Translations under genes and position numbers: made by a program
In this document: piece after piece, positions 1-10,963 of the stretch
How positions within the stretch are numbered: the stretch's first letter is position 1
Layout: each line of letters starts with the position of its first letter
The notes under the pieces: generated by a model
Told to the model about the DNA's origin: nothing
The model's input: the letters and a program-made list of their open reading frames with translations, nothing else
The model's database searches: none
From: Gautieria morchelliformis
Lineage: Eukaryota > Basidiomycota > Agaricomycetes > Gomphales > Gomphaceae
Length of the DNA stretch: 64,000 nucleotides
Assembly (NCBI GenBank): GCA_015179125.1
Contig: WHVA01000291.1
Location: 78,851-142,850, forward strand
Reading direction: 5' to 3'

Positions 1-3000
1 AGATGTCTGGGGCATTCCATTGTGGTCTCTTCAACTTACATCTCATTGAGCCTTCCTTTTCCCAGGTTTGGTTCCAAGATCATTCTTTTCGTGACGGTGT
101 GTATAAGTGTAAGCCCTCTCAAGAGGAAGGAAGGGAGCTCAAGGTGAGTCGCAACGGCCACGAATGTCGACCACGCTTTTATAGCATTAATTGAAGGAAT
201 CCCCAATCCTTCAACTACAAGTGGCGTTCGCTGCCCTCCAAGAGAGTACCCAGAATGTATTCAACCCCATCAAACTTGTAGAGAGATTGCCGCTGAGAGT
301 TTCAGAGCGGCAAGATGCTCAGGAGTATGTTCCCTTGCATAGTATATATTGTCGACTGTGACACTGACCACGAACAGATTTTCAAAGCTCTTTATGTCAC
401 ATCCAGCCACTGAATTCGAAAAGCAGGCGTACCCTCGCTCAAGACGCTTTTATCAGATCAGGCGTGGTTCTTAAGACCATATTGCCACAGTGCCGCTCTA
501 ACCGGTGATATAACTTCAGTTTGAAGGGAAATTGGCTTACGGGACAATGTGTCAGGAATGTCATCAACGTTCTGAGAGAGATACTAACCACCTTTTGGAA
601 TTGGAGATTAACTTGGAGGTGTGAACGAGCCGTTGGGCTGGCATTGTACTGGCACTTCTGGCGTGCGTATACAGACCAATGCAAAACTCACGTCGTTAGG
701 TACTATTGGACGCGATGTGACGGTCTGCAGAATGCCACGCTACACAAAACTTCGTCGGTTACCTCCCGTTCGTGACGTTTTTTTTTTCAACATACAACTT
801 CCCCTCGTTGTGAAGTCGACAAGGACTAATTATTCATGCGATTTTCATTTTATTAGGTCCTTCATTTTTCCGTCCTTCGCTTCGTCTTTGAGGTAGCGAG
901 CCTTTCTCGGAAGAAATCCAAACAGGCTATCCAATTTCCTTCCATTCTATGTCGCCTTTCGTTGGTGCGACAGCCCCTGAACTGACACAGTGGCAAGTTC
1001 CCAGGAAACGACAACATTCTGACCCTATAGAGGCAACAGACTTGATATATGAATTGCGAGGCGTACTGCTACACAAAGCGTCTTCTGCGTACCACGGGCA
1101 CTATGAGGCACCAGTCTTCGATGTCATGTACGTACTGTCACAGCGATGTATCATTTGACGTAAGCTATTGCGCAGTCACTGAATTGAATTTGTGTTAGTG
1201 CTAGGCAATTCTACCAGTTCAACGATGAGACCGCGTGTTCCTTGCAGTCCAAGAAGGATTTTTCGAAAGGCCACATAAATGCCGGGGATGAGAAATAAGA
1301 TACTTGTTATACCATCTTATCTAACTCGCGAGTGCAGATCTTCCAGCAAATCTACTGCAGCCAACAAAAGGCGCCGGACGTACTCCAGGAAGAAGAGACG
1401 AGTCGATGACAGCGATGGTGAGATAGAGAAGTACAAATTTGTCTTGTCACTGTAACTATATGTGAACATTCACTCATGGTGCATTGCAGCAGTGGTCTAC
1501 AAGTAGGTGATACCCCCAGTTACATATCCTCTAAGGACGCGTATATACTGATTATGCCCGACGTCAGCCGGGACCTTCAAATAATGGATGTCACCCGTTG
1601 CCTGAACCTCCACCCCAAGCTCGAGAGCGAGTTGAGGATCTGAACAAGTCGCACGACGTCGCGTGTGCTTCTTATATGGAGAGGTTTGCTAAGTTCATTA
1701 TCTGTGGCTGAAAATTGGTTTTAATATTTCGTTTAAGAGACAAAAATCTCACCATGGCGTTCAAGCTCATGCAGCAAAAGAAAGGGACATCTACCGTCAT
1801 TAGCAGATTCATGACTTTGGAGAAGTGAGTTGTATATCTGAATTGCATCCGAAGATGAAATCTTATACCCAGTATGAACCTGCTGTTATCAGCCGAGGTG
1901 CACTCGAAGACTGGCTTGCCAAGGATGTTGCCAGTCCCAGAAACAAAGAGCCTCCGAGTGGTTCTCGCGGCCATCCACTATCCACAAGCTCTTCCAGGCA
2001 GTCATCACAAACAGCAGATGTAATTAGTGAGGACTTCGATCGATTGGAATCATCACCGGATCGGCTCGCATCTCCTGTGACATTACAACGCCTGGATAAT
2101 TCATCAATAATATGTAACCATGGTGCGCAAAGCGTGTAATATGAAGGGGATAGCGAAGGTATGGTGGCAGATGATCCAGTGCCATTGACCCTCTGTCCTG
2201 CTTTGATCAGGATGCTATGAGGTTCATTCGTACTGATACCACTTGCTATTTCGACCCAGAAATGACCACCCAGGATATTTGCCGCTCTTTGTGAGAGATA
2301 TCTTCGTAGGTACGGTATTGCGATTCACTTTCGACCCAATCCGATTATTTTGCTAGAGAAGCGGTATGCATTGGATCATTCTAGTTATGTTATGCGGTTC
2401 GATGAGATCCGTGAATCCGATAACACTATCGAAGGTGCATGGGTCTCCAAAGTATGGCTAAAAGGTAATCTCCTATTCGACTCTACTATCAGTTTGTAAC
2501 GTTCTAAAGAGCTCCATAGATTGGCGGCAAGACAAGCCAAAGATGCATAAAGCAGAGGAAATAGACCCCGCTCCAGATGCGCCGGCGTACGCCGATCATG
2601 TTCCGGCCACTTATCTCCAACCCTTGTTCCCAACCCGGAGTCCCATAAATTCAAACATTGATCACCCTCGTGTATCATGCTCGGCGTGCAACAAAGAATT
2701 GTTATTGTCAAAAGAAACGAGGCAGGAACTTAAGCAACAGGTCGATCGCGAAAAGGCAAGTTGATAAATATGTAGGTGACGAGCCATCTGACAATTTCCA
2801 TTGACATTAGGAGAGACTCAGAGGCATCACTTCTGCCGTTGAATTGGACATGGACCCAGATGTCGTTCCTGGAGTTAGCCAAGCTACCGTCCCTGCGGAA
2901 TTCTTACGTCAATGGCGTGCATGGATCAGTCGTCCACAAGAGAACGCTCGTCCCGGCCTATCGACAATACTTGGCTTATTTGCCAACATAAACGTTTAAT

Positions 3001-3875
3001 TATTGATCCTAGCGTGCCTCAAGACCTCAGGAAGTTGCTCTCACTTGTTTCGCTTGCTGATTGGGAAATACTCCAAAACCTGTAAGTTTTACATTACGCT
3101 CACATACGGACCTTACACGGCAGGCTTCTAGATATGGCGGGGGTCCATTGATACGTGTGACAGGTCTTGCATGCCCGAGTCAAGGATCCGAGGCTACTTC
3201 AGCTGTGACTCACGACTTTGAAGTTTGTCAAGAATGTCGGAGTGAAAGGCACGTCATATTTGCTTTTCCAATCACCCCGTGGCAAACTTCTATAGCAGGT
3301 TAAGCAACTTTGAAACCGCAATCATTATGGTGCGGATGCTTGGTGTGGAGTTAGACCCCACTGAGGAAGATGGCCTCGTATTTCCTGTCGCGTAGCGGAA
3401 GAAAATTACTGTAATGGCACATCTGAACACCATACCAGCCAGTCACATACGCCTGGCAAGCCCTTGCGGACATCCAGTAGCCTTCGAAGATCTAAGCGGA
3501 GAGCTGACCGAAAGTATGTTACAGTTCGGAAGTCCTGGACGGTCAAGGATATCAAGATGGTGGTAAGGATTACTATCGCTGTAGCGTGCAGCATCAAAGT
3601 TGAGCTCAAGCCCTTAGTTGCACGACGAATTTAATATACCAACCATCTGCCAACGATTATATTTCAAGAACCAGGAGCTCTCCAATAATCTAGACACGGT
3701 GGCCTCTCTTGGCATCCTGGCCAATGATACCCTCGAATTGCGCGAGGAAAAGGAGAACGAGGATGCACTAACTTCGGACGTGGAACAATGTAGTCGGGAA
3801 CCACGGGAAGAAGGTCGGGCTTTCGGAGGGACTATATTAAGCGGGGGTCTCCAAAACAGGAAAACCCTCCAGTGA
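1..3875 (+). CDS. Ubiquitin-specific protease, USP48/UBP26 type (peptidase C19), 5' end outside window, several frameshifts
   Basis: A deubiquitinase that would remove ubiquitin from protein substrates. Exons recognised in order: FRDGVYKCKP (from about 70), RVSERQDAQE (about 290-335), a zinc-finger-like segment with MCQECHQRSER (about 550), YTKLRRLPP (about 735), LHFSVLRFVFE (about 860), and the catalytic His box SSAYHGHYEAPVFD (about 1085-1125). Then come DUSP-like segments (ICNHG about 2110; FDEIRESDNTIEGAWVSK about 2400; VSCSACNKELLLSKE about 2670; LIIDPSVPQDLRKLL about 3000) and a C-terminal ubiquitin-like segment (HDEFNIPTICQRLYF, 3618 on), ending at 3875. The catalytic Cys box must lie left of the window. 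Introns are short (e.g. 144-195, with GTGAGT). At least four places need a one- or two-base shift that splicing does not explain (near 440, 735, 948 and 2935). The gene is therefore either decaying or affected by consensus errors. The family call is firm; exon limits are approximate. Confidence 0.78.
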
Positions 3876-4318
3876 AGCCGATCGCCATTCCTCTCCAGTG
3901 ACGCCAACCCGAACCATTGTCCAGTATGTACCTTCATCAATCTGGACGACCTAGCCATGTGTTCCATGTATGGGTCCAACACCGAAGTCGAAGGTTAAGA
4001 CAGTCTACTTCAAATCGGACGTACTGTTATCACTGTCTATCTGTTTTTTGCGTCAGTCTCTATCTCGCTGTCAGTGTTCCACATAATGTTTGTAATTTTA
4101 ACTATTATATCACCGTAACCATAATCTCCCCCGCCCCCCAAAAAAAAGAGTTGGAACGAAAAGAAGGGATGAAACGTGGTCCATGAAGGTACAGAAGGTG
4201 ATCGTGACTTCTAGAGGAGCAGCAGCATGCGAACCAACGATACAGAGCATCCATGACATGATGCGCAAGGCGACACAAGAACCAGGAAGAACAACATTAA
4301 CCCGGAAAGGAAGGAGGC
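3876..4318. other. Intergenic, convergent gene ends
   Basis: This stretch separates the convergent 3' ends of the USP-like gene (+) and the unknown fungal gene (-). It has a CT-rich and A-rich patch near 4120-4150 and no convincing coding sequence. Confidence 0.5.
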
Positions 4319-7118
4319 TCACGGCGGCATGAGGCACGTCATAGGATAGTCGGAAAGAATGGGCAATTCGGCCGGGAACGAGGTGGGCCCGTCTAATGCG
4401 GCTGATGAGGTAGGCACATGCCGCACCACATCAGGAGCCAACGGGTATTGGGAGGGGTCAGGAATGGATGGCGTCACCGGCTGCGTGTTTCGCTGGATAA
4501 TGGTTTCCGCTGTAAGCATAACGTCGATCGGCGAAGTCAACGTGTTTGTTTGTTCCACGGCCTGTGCAACCGCCGTTTTAGTTGCGCTTGAGACCTCCTG
4601 CATGGTAACTTCCTGCATCCCAGAATTGTACTCGGCAGGGATACCGGTCGCCATCTGTATAACCGCAGAATGATCGGCGGCGACCTTGTGCCAGGCACAG
4701 AGCACAACGTCCGTCCCGGCACGAGCAAGAGCATTAGAGGCGTTTGTAGGTTTATCGAAGGGCGCATGGGACGGTGCTGACAGTGCGTGATTGATGGCGT
4801 GCGCTGTCACCGTGAGGACATTCTCCTGTCTCGTGAGGAATGTCTGGAGCTGAATTTGCTGCTCTAGATCTGGGTTGGGGGCGGCTTGGACAGAGTGCGC
4901 CTCGATTGATACCGCTTTTATAGCCCTGCAAAGTGGACGCGTGAGCTACAGGAAAAGCATTGTAGAGACATGTGTACTCTGTGACGACGGTCAGGGCCTC
5001 CTGGTACGGTGCTGGAGTTGCTTGAGAAGTATACCGTGTAACGGGTCTTCTGACACAAACTATGTCAGCCGAGCTATCATATGGTATGCCCTGCGGACCT
5101 TGTTAAGTGACTTGAGGTCGTCTGAGGGACCACAAAGTCGCTAACCCCCCTGCGGTCGCTAACGAGTGACGGGCGTCGAGTCCCCATGTACGCACTGGGA
5201 TCGTAACGGGAGAGAGGATTCACAGAGAGGAAGTATTTTCGAGAAAGGGTAGCCTCTTTTCCCTCCTGCATGCACTAAAGACGATTAGTAGAGACGTCAG
5301 GACATAGTACAATATGCTCACCCGTGCCTCCACCACGATCTCCGTACTCAACGTGTCCGAGCTAGGAGTTCCAGATAAAACATCTCCGTCCCAGGCCAAC
5401 CATGGGGGTAAGGAGGGACTAACGAGTTGAACATGAAGGTTACTTCCCGAAACTTGGGGGTCCCATACGTGGGGGCGGAACTGCCACTTTTGGCCGATGT
5501 ATGCAACTTCGGGGAAAGAACCTGCTATCTTGCGCCCGAATGGACGGAAGTGCCAACCACCCTCAGGCGCCTTTTTCGCGTCGATGTTCCAGATCTGTTT
5601 GCCCTTGGACGCGGCCTTCTTGCCATCTTCGTTGAAGCAAGAGATGTAGGGATTCGACAGGTAGTGTCGGACCTGATGATGACGTGAGAATACTGCACAT
5701 AAGATGACGCCTAGCTACGGACCTTTTTCCTTGGTATGACGTCCTTAGAAAGACCCTGCCTCGCCAACTATAGTGACGACTTAGTACCCCTTGAATGTCA
5801 GGATACTTGCCAGGATACGTGCCTCCTCCAAGAACCCGTTTGTAAACGCTTGGATACGAAACTTAAAAGGCCGAAAGTCAGGCGACTTGTCAAGGCGCTG
5901 CATCTTCTTGGCCATAAGGAGTTGATGAATATGTTCGCCTTTGCTGTCCGTCGCATCAACTCCAGTGCCGAAAAATCAATGAGGCACACGTCATCCTACA
6001 GCAGAGTCAACTCACGATCCGAGCAGGTCATACTCAAAAATTGAAAGAAAATGCGGTCGACCTCAGCCTTGAGTTCCGGCGGTATGATATTGTTTGGGTG
6101 GTGTATGGTATATCCGCCCCCTCGTACGCCACCATGGATTCTTCCTGGGGAGTTTTCGCGGTCCGATTCCAAGTCGGGAGAAGAGGATTCTGCGATGCTA
6201 ACAGACGTTGACGGGCGCGACGGGTCAATGGTATCCTCTATGCTAGCAGCAGGCACCTTGGACGTAGAAGTGTTATAGGCAAAGGGATAAGCGCCAGAAT
6301 ACGATGCGCTTCGACTCGGCCGCGCAGGTGGTGGGAGAGGTGGGCGACTTGCTGGATGCGTGTGCTGGGGTGGATGGTACGAGGCAGAATGGGGCGAGGA
6401 ATCAGGGGGCCCAGGACCGCGGAAACGCGGCGCCTGCGCATGAACTACCGCAACCAGTGGGATGATTCCCTGAAGCGGGCCTGTCAACGATGGATCATTC
6501 CAGCCCGTTGGCGGGGGCGCATTTCCATTAGCGACTGCTGATGCTTTGGGCGTACTGAGGCCAAGAGGGGAGTGGACGGATGGTGCGTGGTGTGTTGAAT
6601 GCGAATGTGAATGCGAGTGCTGTTGGGGATGAGGATGCGGCGGCATGTGTGGTTGATGTTGCTGTTTCTGCAGAAGCGCAAATTGGTGAGCAATCGCAGG
6701 GTTGCTCCCATTACCTCCAGCCGAAGACTCTGAGCGGGACGATGATGGCGTAGAGAACGTAGTGGACAGCGACATCGGTTCGAGGGGGGGAGCCATGTGT
6801 TGCGGCCGTGCCTGATGCGCGGCAAGGGTGTGATTACCAGGTGGGAACGTCTGAGAATGAAGAAGGGGCGGTGGAATGGACATTTGGGACAGGACTGAGG
6901 GGGGTATCGGGGGTGCCGAAAGGGGGGCAGACGGGGGTCCAGACAATAAGCTCGTCACTTTTGAGGCCGGAGAGCCGGAACTGGAACCTGAACTGAGAGC
7001 TGTGGGGATAGACTCGTCCTTGGGCTCAAGCTTGAGGGGTTTTAATATACGGTCACCCTGGGCAGAAGCGCACTTGGCATTTGCAATAACAAATGTAGCT
7101 CAAGATGTAATTTTGAGA
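4319..7118 (-). CDS. Conserved fungal protein of unknown function, Pro/Gln/His-rich N-terminal half, multi-exon
   Basis: Reading leftward, the first visible exon begins near 7118 with ATFVIANAKCASAQGDRI and continues as a Pro/Ser/His-rich segment, with a His-Ser run near 6610, to about 6025 (ELKAEVDRIFFQF). After an intron comes VDATDSKGEHIHQLLMAKK and then PDFRPFKFRIQAFTNGFLEE (about 5950-5820). After another intron comes the best conserved block, RHYLSNPYISCFNEDGKK followed by IWNIDAKKAPEGGWHFRPF (about 5690-5530). A last exon, open from about 4924 (QLQTFLTRQENVLTVTAH), stops at 4319. From memory of similar fungal proteins the YLxNPYISxFNEDGKKAxSKG region is conserved, but I cannot name a function. 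The low-complexity N-terminus and conserved C-terminal half would suit a nuclear or regulatory protein; that is a guess. The true start exon is not visible: upstream sequence runs straight into the 7.1-8.1 kb repeat array. Confidence 0.6.
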
Positions 7119-8090
7119 GAAGCGAGATCGCTGGTAGACGTCGCGTAGGTGAATGTGCATGTTCCCAGGAAGCATCGGTGCACGATTTTGAGACCTGATT
7201 TGGGTCAGGCGTGATCAGGAGACATTCTGATGGACCGGGTGACCTGACGCCTTGGTGGATATATGGTGCACCGAGCCAACCTGCAAGACACGCGACGGTG
7301 GACGTGCATATTCACCAAGGCTGGAAATATTTTAAAGGAAGAGGAGAGGACGAGAGGGCGTATACGGGTGTGTATGCTGCTGAAGAAAAGCCACCGAATT
7401 GCATAAACACACTTGAGCGACCCTGACCGCTTGTAATTGTGGGAAGAAGCCAGAGCGCTGGCAGACGTCGCGGCAGGTGAATGTGCACGTTCCCAGGAAG
7501 CATCGGAGCACGATTTTGAGACCTGATTTGGGTCAGGCGTGATCAGGAGACATTCCGATGGACCGGGTCTCCTGACGCCTCGAGGTATATTCCCCCAGAC
7601 ATTCTGAGATGAGGCCAAGAAGTGGATATATGGTCCTCCGAGTCAGGCTGCCTGCCAGACACGCGACGGTGGGTATGCATACTCCCCAAGGCTGGAAATT
7701 ATTTAAAGGAAGGAGAAGAGCAGGAGAGGGAGTGGGGTGTGTATGGAGAAAGACGCCGCTGAAGCAAAGTCGCCGAATTGCATAAACGTTACACTTGAGC
7801 GACCCTGACATGGCTTGTGATTTGGAGAGAAGCCAGAGCGGTGGCAGACGTCGCGTAGGTGAATGTGCATGTTCCCATGAAGCATCGGAGCACGATTGAG
7901 ACCTGATTTGGGTTAGGCGTGGTCAGGAGACATTCCGATGGACCGGGCGTCCTGACGCCTTGAGGCACGTTCCCCCGGACATTCTGAGATAAGACTTTGT
8001 TGAAGAAAGCGAGTCGCAAGCGGATCCCACGGTCCTGACACGGCAGAAGGCTGCTCCGATCCAGCCCGCAAGACGCGCGACGGCGTCAGC
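7100..8090. repeat. Tandem array, three diverged units of about 330-380 bp
   Basis: The anchor GTGAATGTGCAYGTTCCCA recurs at 7149, 7477 and 7859, giving spacings of 328 and 382 bp. Each unit carries GAGACCTGATTTGGG, a gatcaggagacattc motif and GACCGGG. The first two also carry a (C)AAGGCTGGAAAT motif leading to a TTTAAAGGAAG A/T-rich core. Open frames across it differ between copies and look fortuitous. The array abuts the 5' end of the minus-strand gene at 4.3-7.1 kb, so it may be a multiplied promoter or 5' leader region (inference). Confidence 0.8.
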
Positions 8091-8318
8091 CTTTAGAAAC
8101 AAGGTGGCACTGACGAGTAAAGCGTTTATGCTAAAGATGGCACAAACACCCAGAACAAACAACGGCTCAGACTCTGTCCGTTGTCTCCGGAATAGAGTCA
8201 CGGTCGGGTCACAGATACAACCTCTCTCCCACATCGATTCGCATAGAAATAAGCCATACGTAGACTCCCTTCAAGTACGGGTATGGACTTTACCGTCGTC
8301 GAAAGCTTGAACCCACAG

Positions 8319-8435
8319 CCTCTAGAGAAGGTAACCTACTGCTATCTCCGGAGACTTCTCACAAGACTAACAGCAGTCTTTTTCAGTCTCTTGCGAAGTC
8401 TCCGGGTACGGTAGACGGCTTGCCCTCTCTAGAGG
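8319..8435. repeat. Imperfect long inverted repeat (hairpin)
   Basis: Outer arms CCTCTAGAG (8319-8327) and CTCTAGAGG (8427-8435) pair. Inner arms CCGGAGACTTC (8348-8358) and GAAGTCTCCGG (8395-8405) pair perfectly. The stretch between the two stems is a weaker match. Confidence 0.75.
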
Positions 8436-8510
8436 TTGTCAAGTAGTTCACTATTTCCAAGGAAATAGTACCAGTGTTGATCTCACCCTGATCGCAATAT
8501 CGCTCGAGGA

Positions 8511-8528
8511 CTTGATCTCGAGATCAAG
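8511..8528. repeat. Perfect 18-bp palindrome
   Basis: CTTGATCTCGAGATCAAG reads the same on both strands. A second hairpin just upstream (8450-8469) has arms ACTATTTCC/GGAAATAGT around AA. Confidence 0.85.
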
Positions 8529-8809
8529 TTATCGGGGGAAGACCTGGGTGTAAAACAGTGCTCACCGCCTTCCGCCAGAGAAAGAGAAAGACAGTGAACA
8601 GGCATATTTCTCATACCGTTTCAAGCAGTGTTTGAAAACCTCATGATATGTTGCACGCCAGCTTGATATCCATGCCTGGAGGAACGCCTATGTTATCGTC
8701 CCGAACATATATTCGACCACATCAGGAGCGGCATTCCAACCTGCAATCCAGAAATTCACTGGGTATGTGGAACATACCTTACTTTACTGAGACGAGTGTT
8801 TCGTACTGA

Positions 8810-9154
8810 AGACGTTTGAACAGCAGTTGACCTGAGGCACTTCAGTCCAGGTCATTCATCATTCCCGTATCTACTGGTCAACCAAGCCGCCATGATGATC
8901 AGTCGACAAGTACGTCAATATAGTTTCACCTGTTGTTCACCGAGTATCTGAACACTGGATAGACGACTGCTCGTGAGACAGCCGGGTATGATCTCGGGAG
9001 AGTGTGCAGTGTACTCAAGACGTTTGAACAGCGGTTGACCTGCGGGATATGATTAGTCGACAAGTATGTACATTGAGTTGCACCTGCTGCCGAGTATCTG
9101 ACCACACAATAGATGGCTGCTCGTGAGACAGCCGGCCATTATCTCGGGAGAGTG
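8810..9154. repeat. Diverged direct duplication
   Basis: Two copies, about 8810-9004 and 9019-9154, share AAGACGTTTGAACAGC, AGTCGACAAGTA, CCGAGTATCTGA, CTGCTCGTGAGACAGCCGG and ATCTCGGGAGAGTG in the same order with small indels. No coding function is seen. Confidence 0.75.
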
Positions 9155-9797
9155 CAATGGCCGGCCTAGTTGTGGAACCCGTCAATGGGAGGCGCAAACT
9201 GGAGAGGTGGTTGGAAAATTGGAGAGATGGTTTCCCATGAAATTGAAACGGAATAAATAGGTATAGTGTACAGGACATCGACGGAAGGCTGCCGTCCTGT
9301 TTTCAAGGGCAAGATCAACCAACCCGGACTAGAAGCCTCAAGATTCCTATTTGGTACGTCCATGCCCTACGAAACGACTCCTATATCTGAGTTGGCTGAA
9401 CTGTCGACTGCTTTCAGGTTAATGATATACATGGCCGACACGTACCACCGTTACCTGTAGCTTTTGCACTAGATGACACCAGCAACCATCTGATCCGTCG
9501 CAGGTGTAGCAACGATGGCGCTGCAATCGAGTCGTTCGGAGAGAGCTGGAAGCTGGAGTGGCTCTCTTAGACACGAGTGGTCATTGCGCGGCGACCGGCT
9601 GTCACGCCCGGGTGGTCGGTCACTCTTCTGTCTTACCCTCTCGCTCTTCCGTCTCAATACTAGAAGCAGGGACAGCCACTCAATCCCTAGTCCAGAACGC
9701 AGGATTGACAGGGCCTTGGCCGATGTTACCACCAATGCTGTATACAGTGTTTATTCCTGTCGATTAACCCGACTGTCTAATCTTCATTAAGCTAGCC

Positions 9798-9824
9798 GTC
9801 ACCAGAGTCACCAGAGTCACCAGA
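9798..9824. repeat. Short tandem repeat, 3 x 9 bp
   Basis: The unit GTCACCAGA is repeated exactly three times. Confidence 0.9.
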
Positions 9825-10963
9825 TCGACATGATCTCAACGTTCACTCCAACTCCATTTTCCTTCGACCCGCGACCAATCCCATGATCCCATGGACGCCG
9901 CTGCTTGTGACAATTAAGCAACACTAAACTTCTAACTGGCTATCCCAGCGGTTTACATAAGATCGTGACTGGGCTCTCGACGTACGGTCGCCTTCATCTC
10001 TCGGGATCCCTACCACCAATCTCGACCACTCAAATAGATTATGAATCCGATGGTTCTACGTTCTATGGTCCTGTCGCTGCCCGTGCATTCAAGCTTTATT
10101 GATACTAGCCCCCGGACTCATTGTATTTCTTACCTTCGGTACGGACAAGGTATGTTACACATTCCGATAGCCTTACAGAGAGTGGGTAGCTGAAGCTTAT
10201 GATGTCGCAGGAGATTCTCAACTCCGTGATATTCTGGCGCCCGGCAGACGTACTTTTAGGGTTGGGACGTGCGCTGCGGAACACTACGCTGGGCGCACAG
10301 AGTGTGGGTGGTGGGAACGAATGATTCGGGGGGAGAAGGGGCCTGACCCGCGAGCAAGGTGATGGGGTTAGGTGCATGATCGTTGACTCATGTAGACATC
10401 ACGACCTTCCGCTCGCGACCCGAGGATCGATTACAATTTCCAATTGTGAGAGTGCTGAAGAACTAGTGTGTCTGATGGAGAGTTGAATGAAAGCCTCACA
10501 GTTCCACACCTCAATCCGTGTTTATCGCGATCCCTCAACTGGGAAAACCCCTAGGCCGCCGCCATGTTTTGTATCGGGAGCCAATCTATTGAGCCATAAA
10601 AAATTGGTGGAGTGCTTGCTTTCTCCGTACTTACTGCGTGGATAGCGGCTACTGTCATATATATAGCGATTATCTGGAAAAGTTTCAACATGTCTCATAC
10701 AGTGGTAGAGAACTGCTAATGGTGGTCCATGTACTGTAGTTATACGCGCGGCAATTACAGAGCTTCAGGTTCAATGTTTCCCAGGGACATGCCTCTCTGA
10801 ACTCCTCCAGTGAAGTGACTGTACGCGATACGTACGCTGAGATTCAATATATGATATTGAGTGTCACGTGTAATGCATTCGGTGGATGATCATGTGACTA
10901 TGTGACGAGGCGCGTTCTTGCCAAGCCCTGTGAACTTACTAGCAGCCTTCTGCTTTCTTGCCA

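Larger units (their letters stand above)
8091..10963. other. Gene-poor region upstream of RAD54, rich in hairpins and short repeats
   Basis: No frame here shows a domain I recognise. It contains an imperfect long hairpin (8319-8435), perfect short palindromes (8450-8469 and 8511-8528), a diverged direct duplication (about 8810-9154) and a 9-bp triplet repeat (9798-9824). The part from about 9,850 to 10,963 should hold the RAD54 promoter; I see no specific element to name. Confidence 0.5.

Noticed and set aside
7211-8019. Several 60-137 residue frames inside the tandem array
   Set aside because: They are not preserved in the same frame among the three units, so the repeat itself, not coding, explains them.
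8896-9154. Possible CRISPR-like spaced repeats
   Set aside because: Only two long diverged copies, no short regular repeats or spacers, and a eukaryotic setting.
9515-9790. Overlapping plus-strand frames of 69-91 residues
   Set aside because: Arg/Ser-rich composition typical of out-of-frame reading; two frames overlap and neither has a domain.
10105-10377. Minus-strand frame of 90 residues upstream of RAD54
   Set aside because: Low-complexity Pro/Ser start, no known motif and no splice context; not enough to call a gene.
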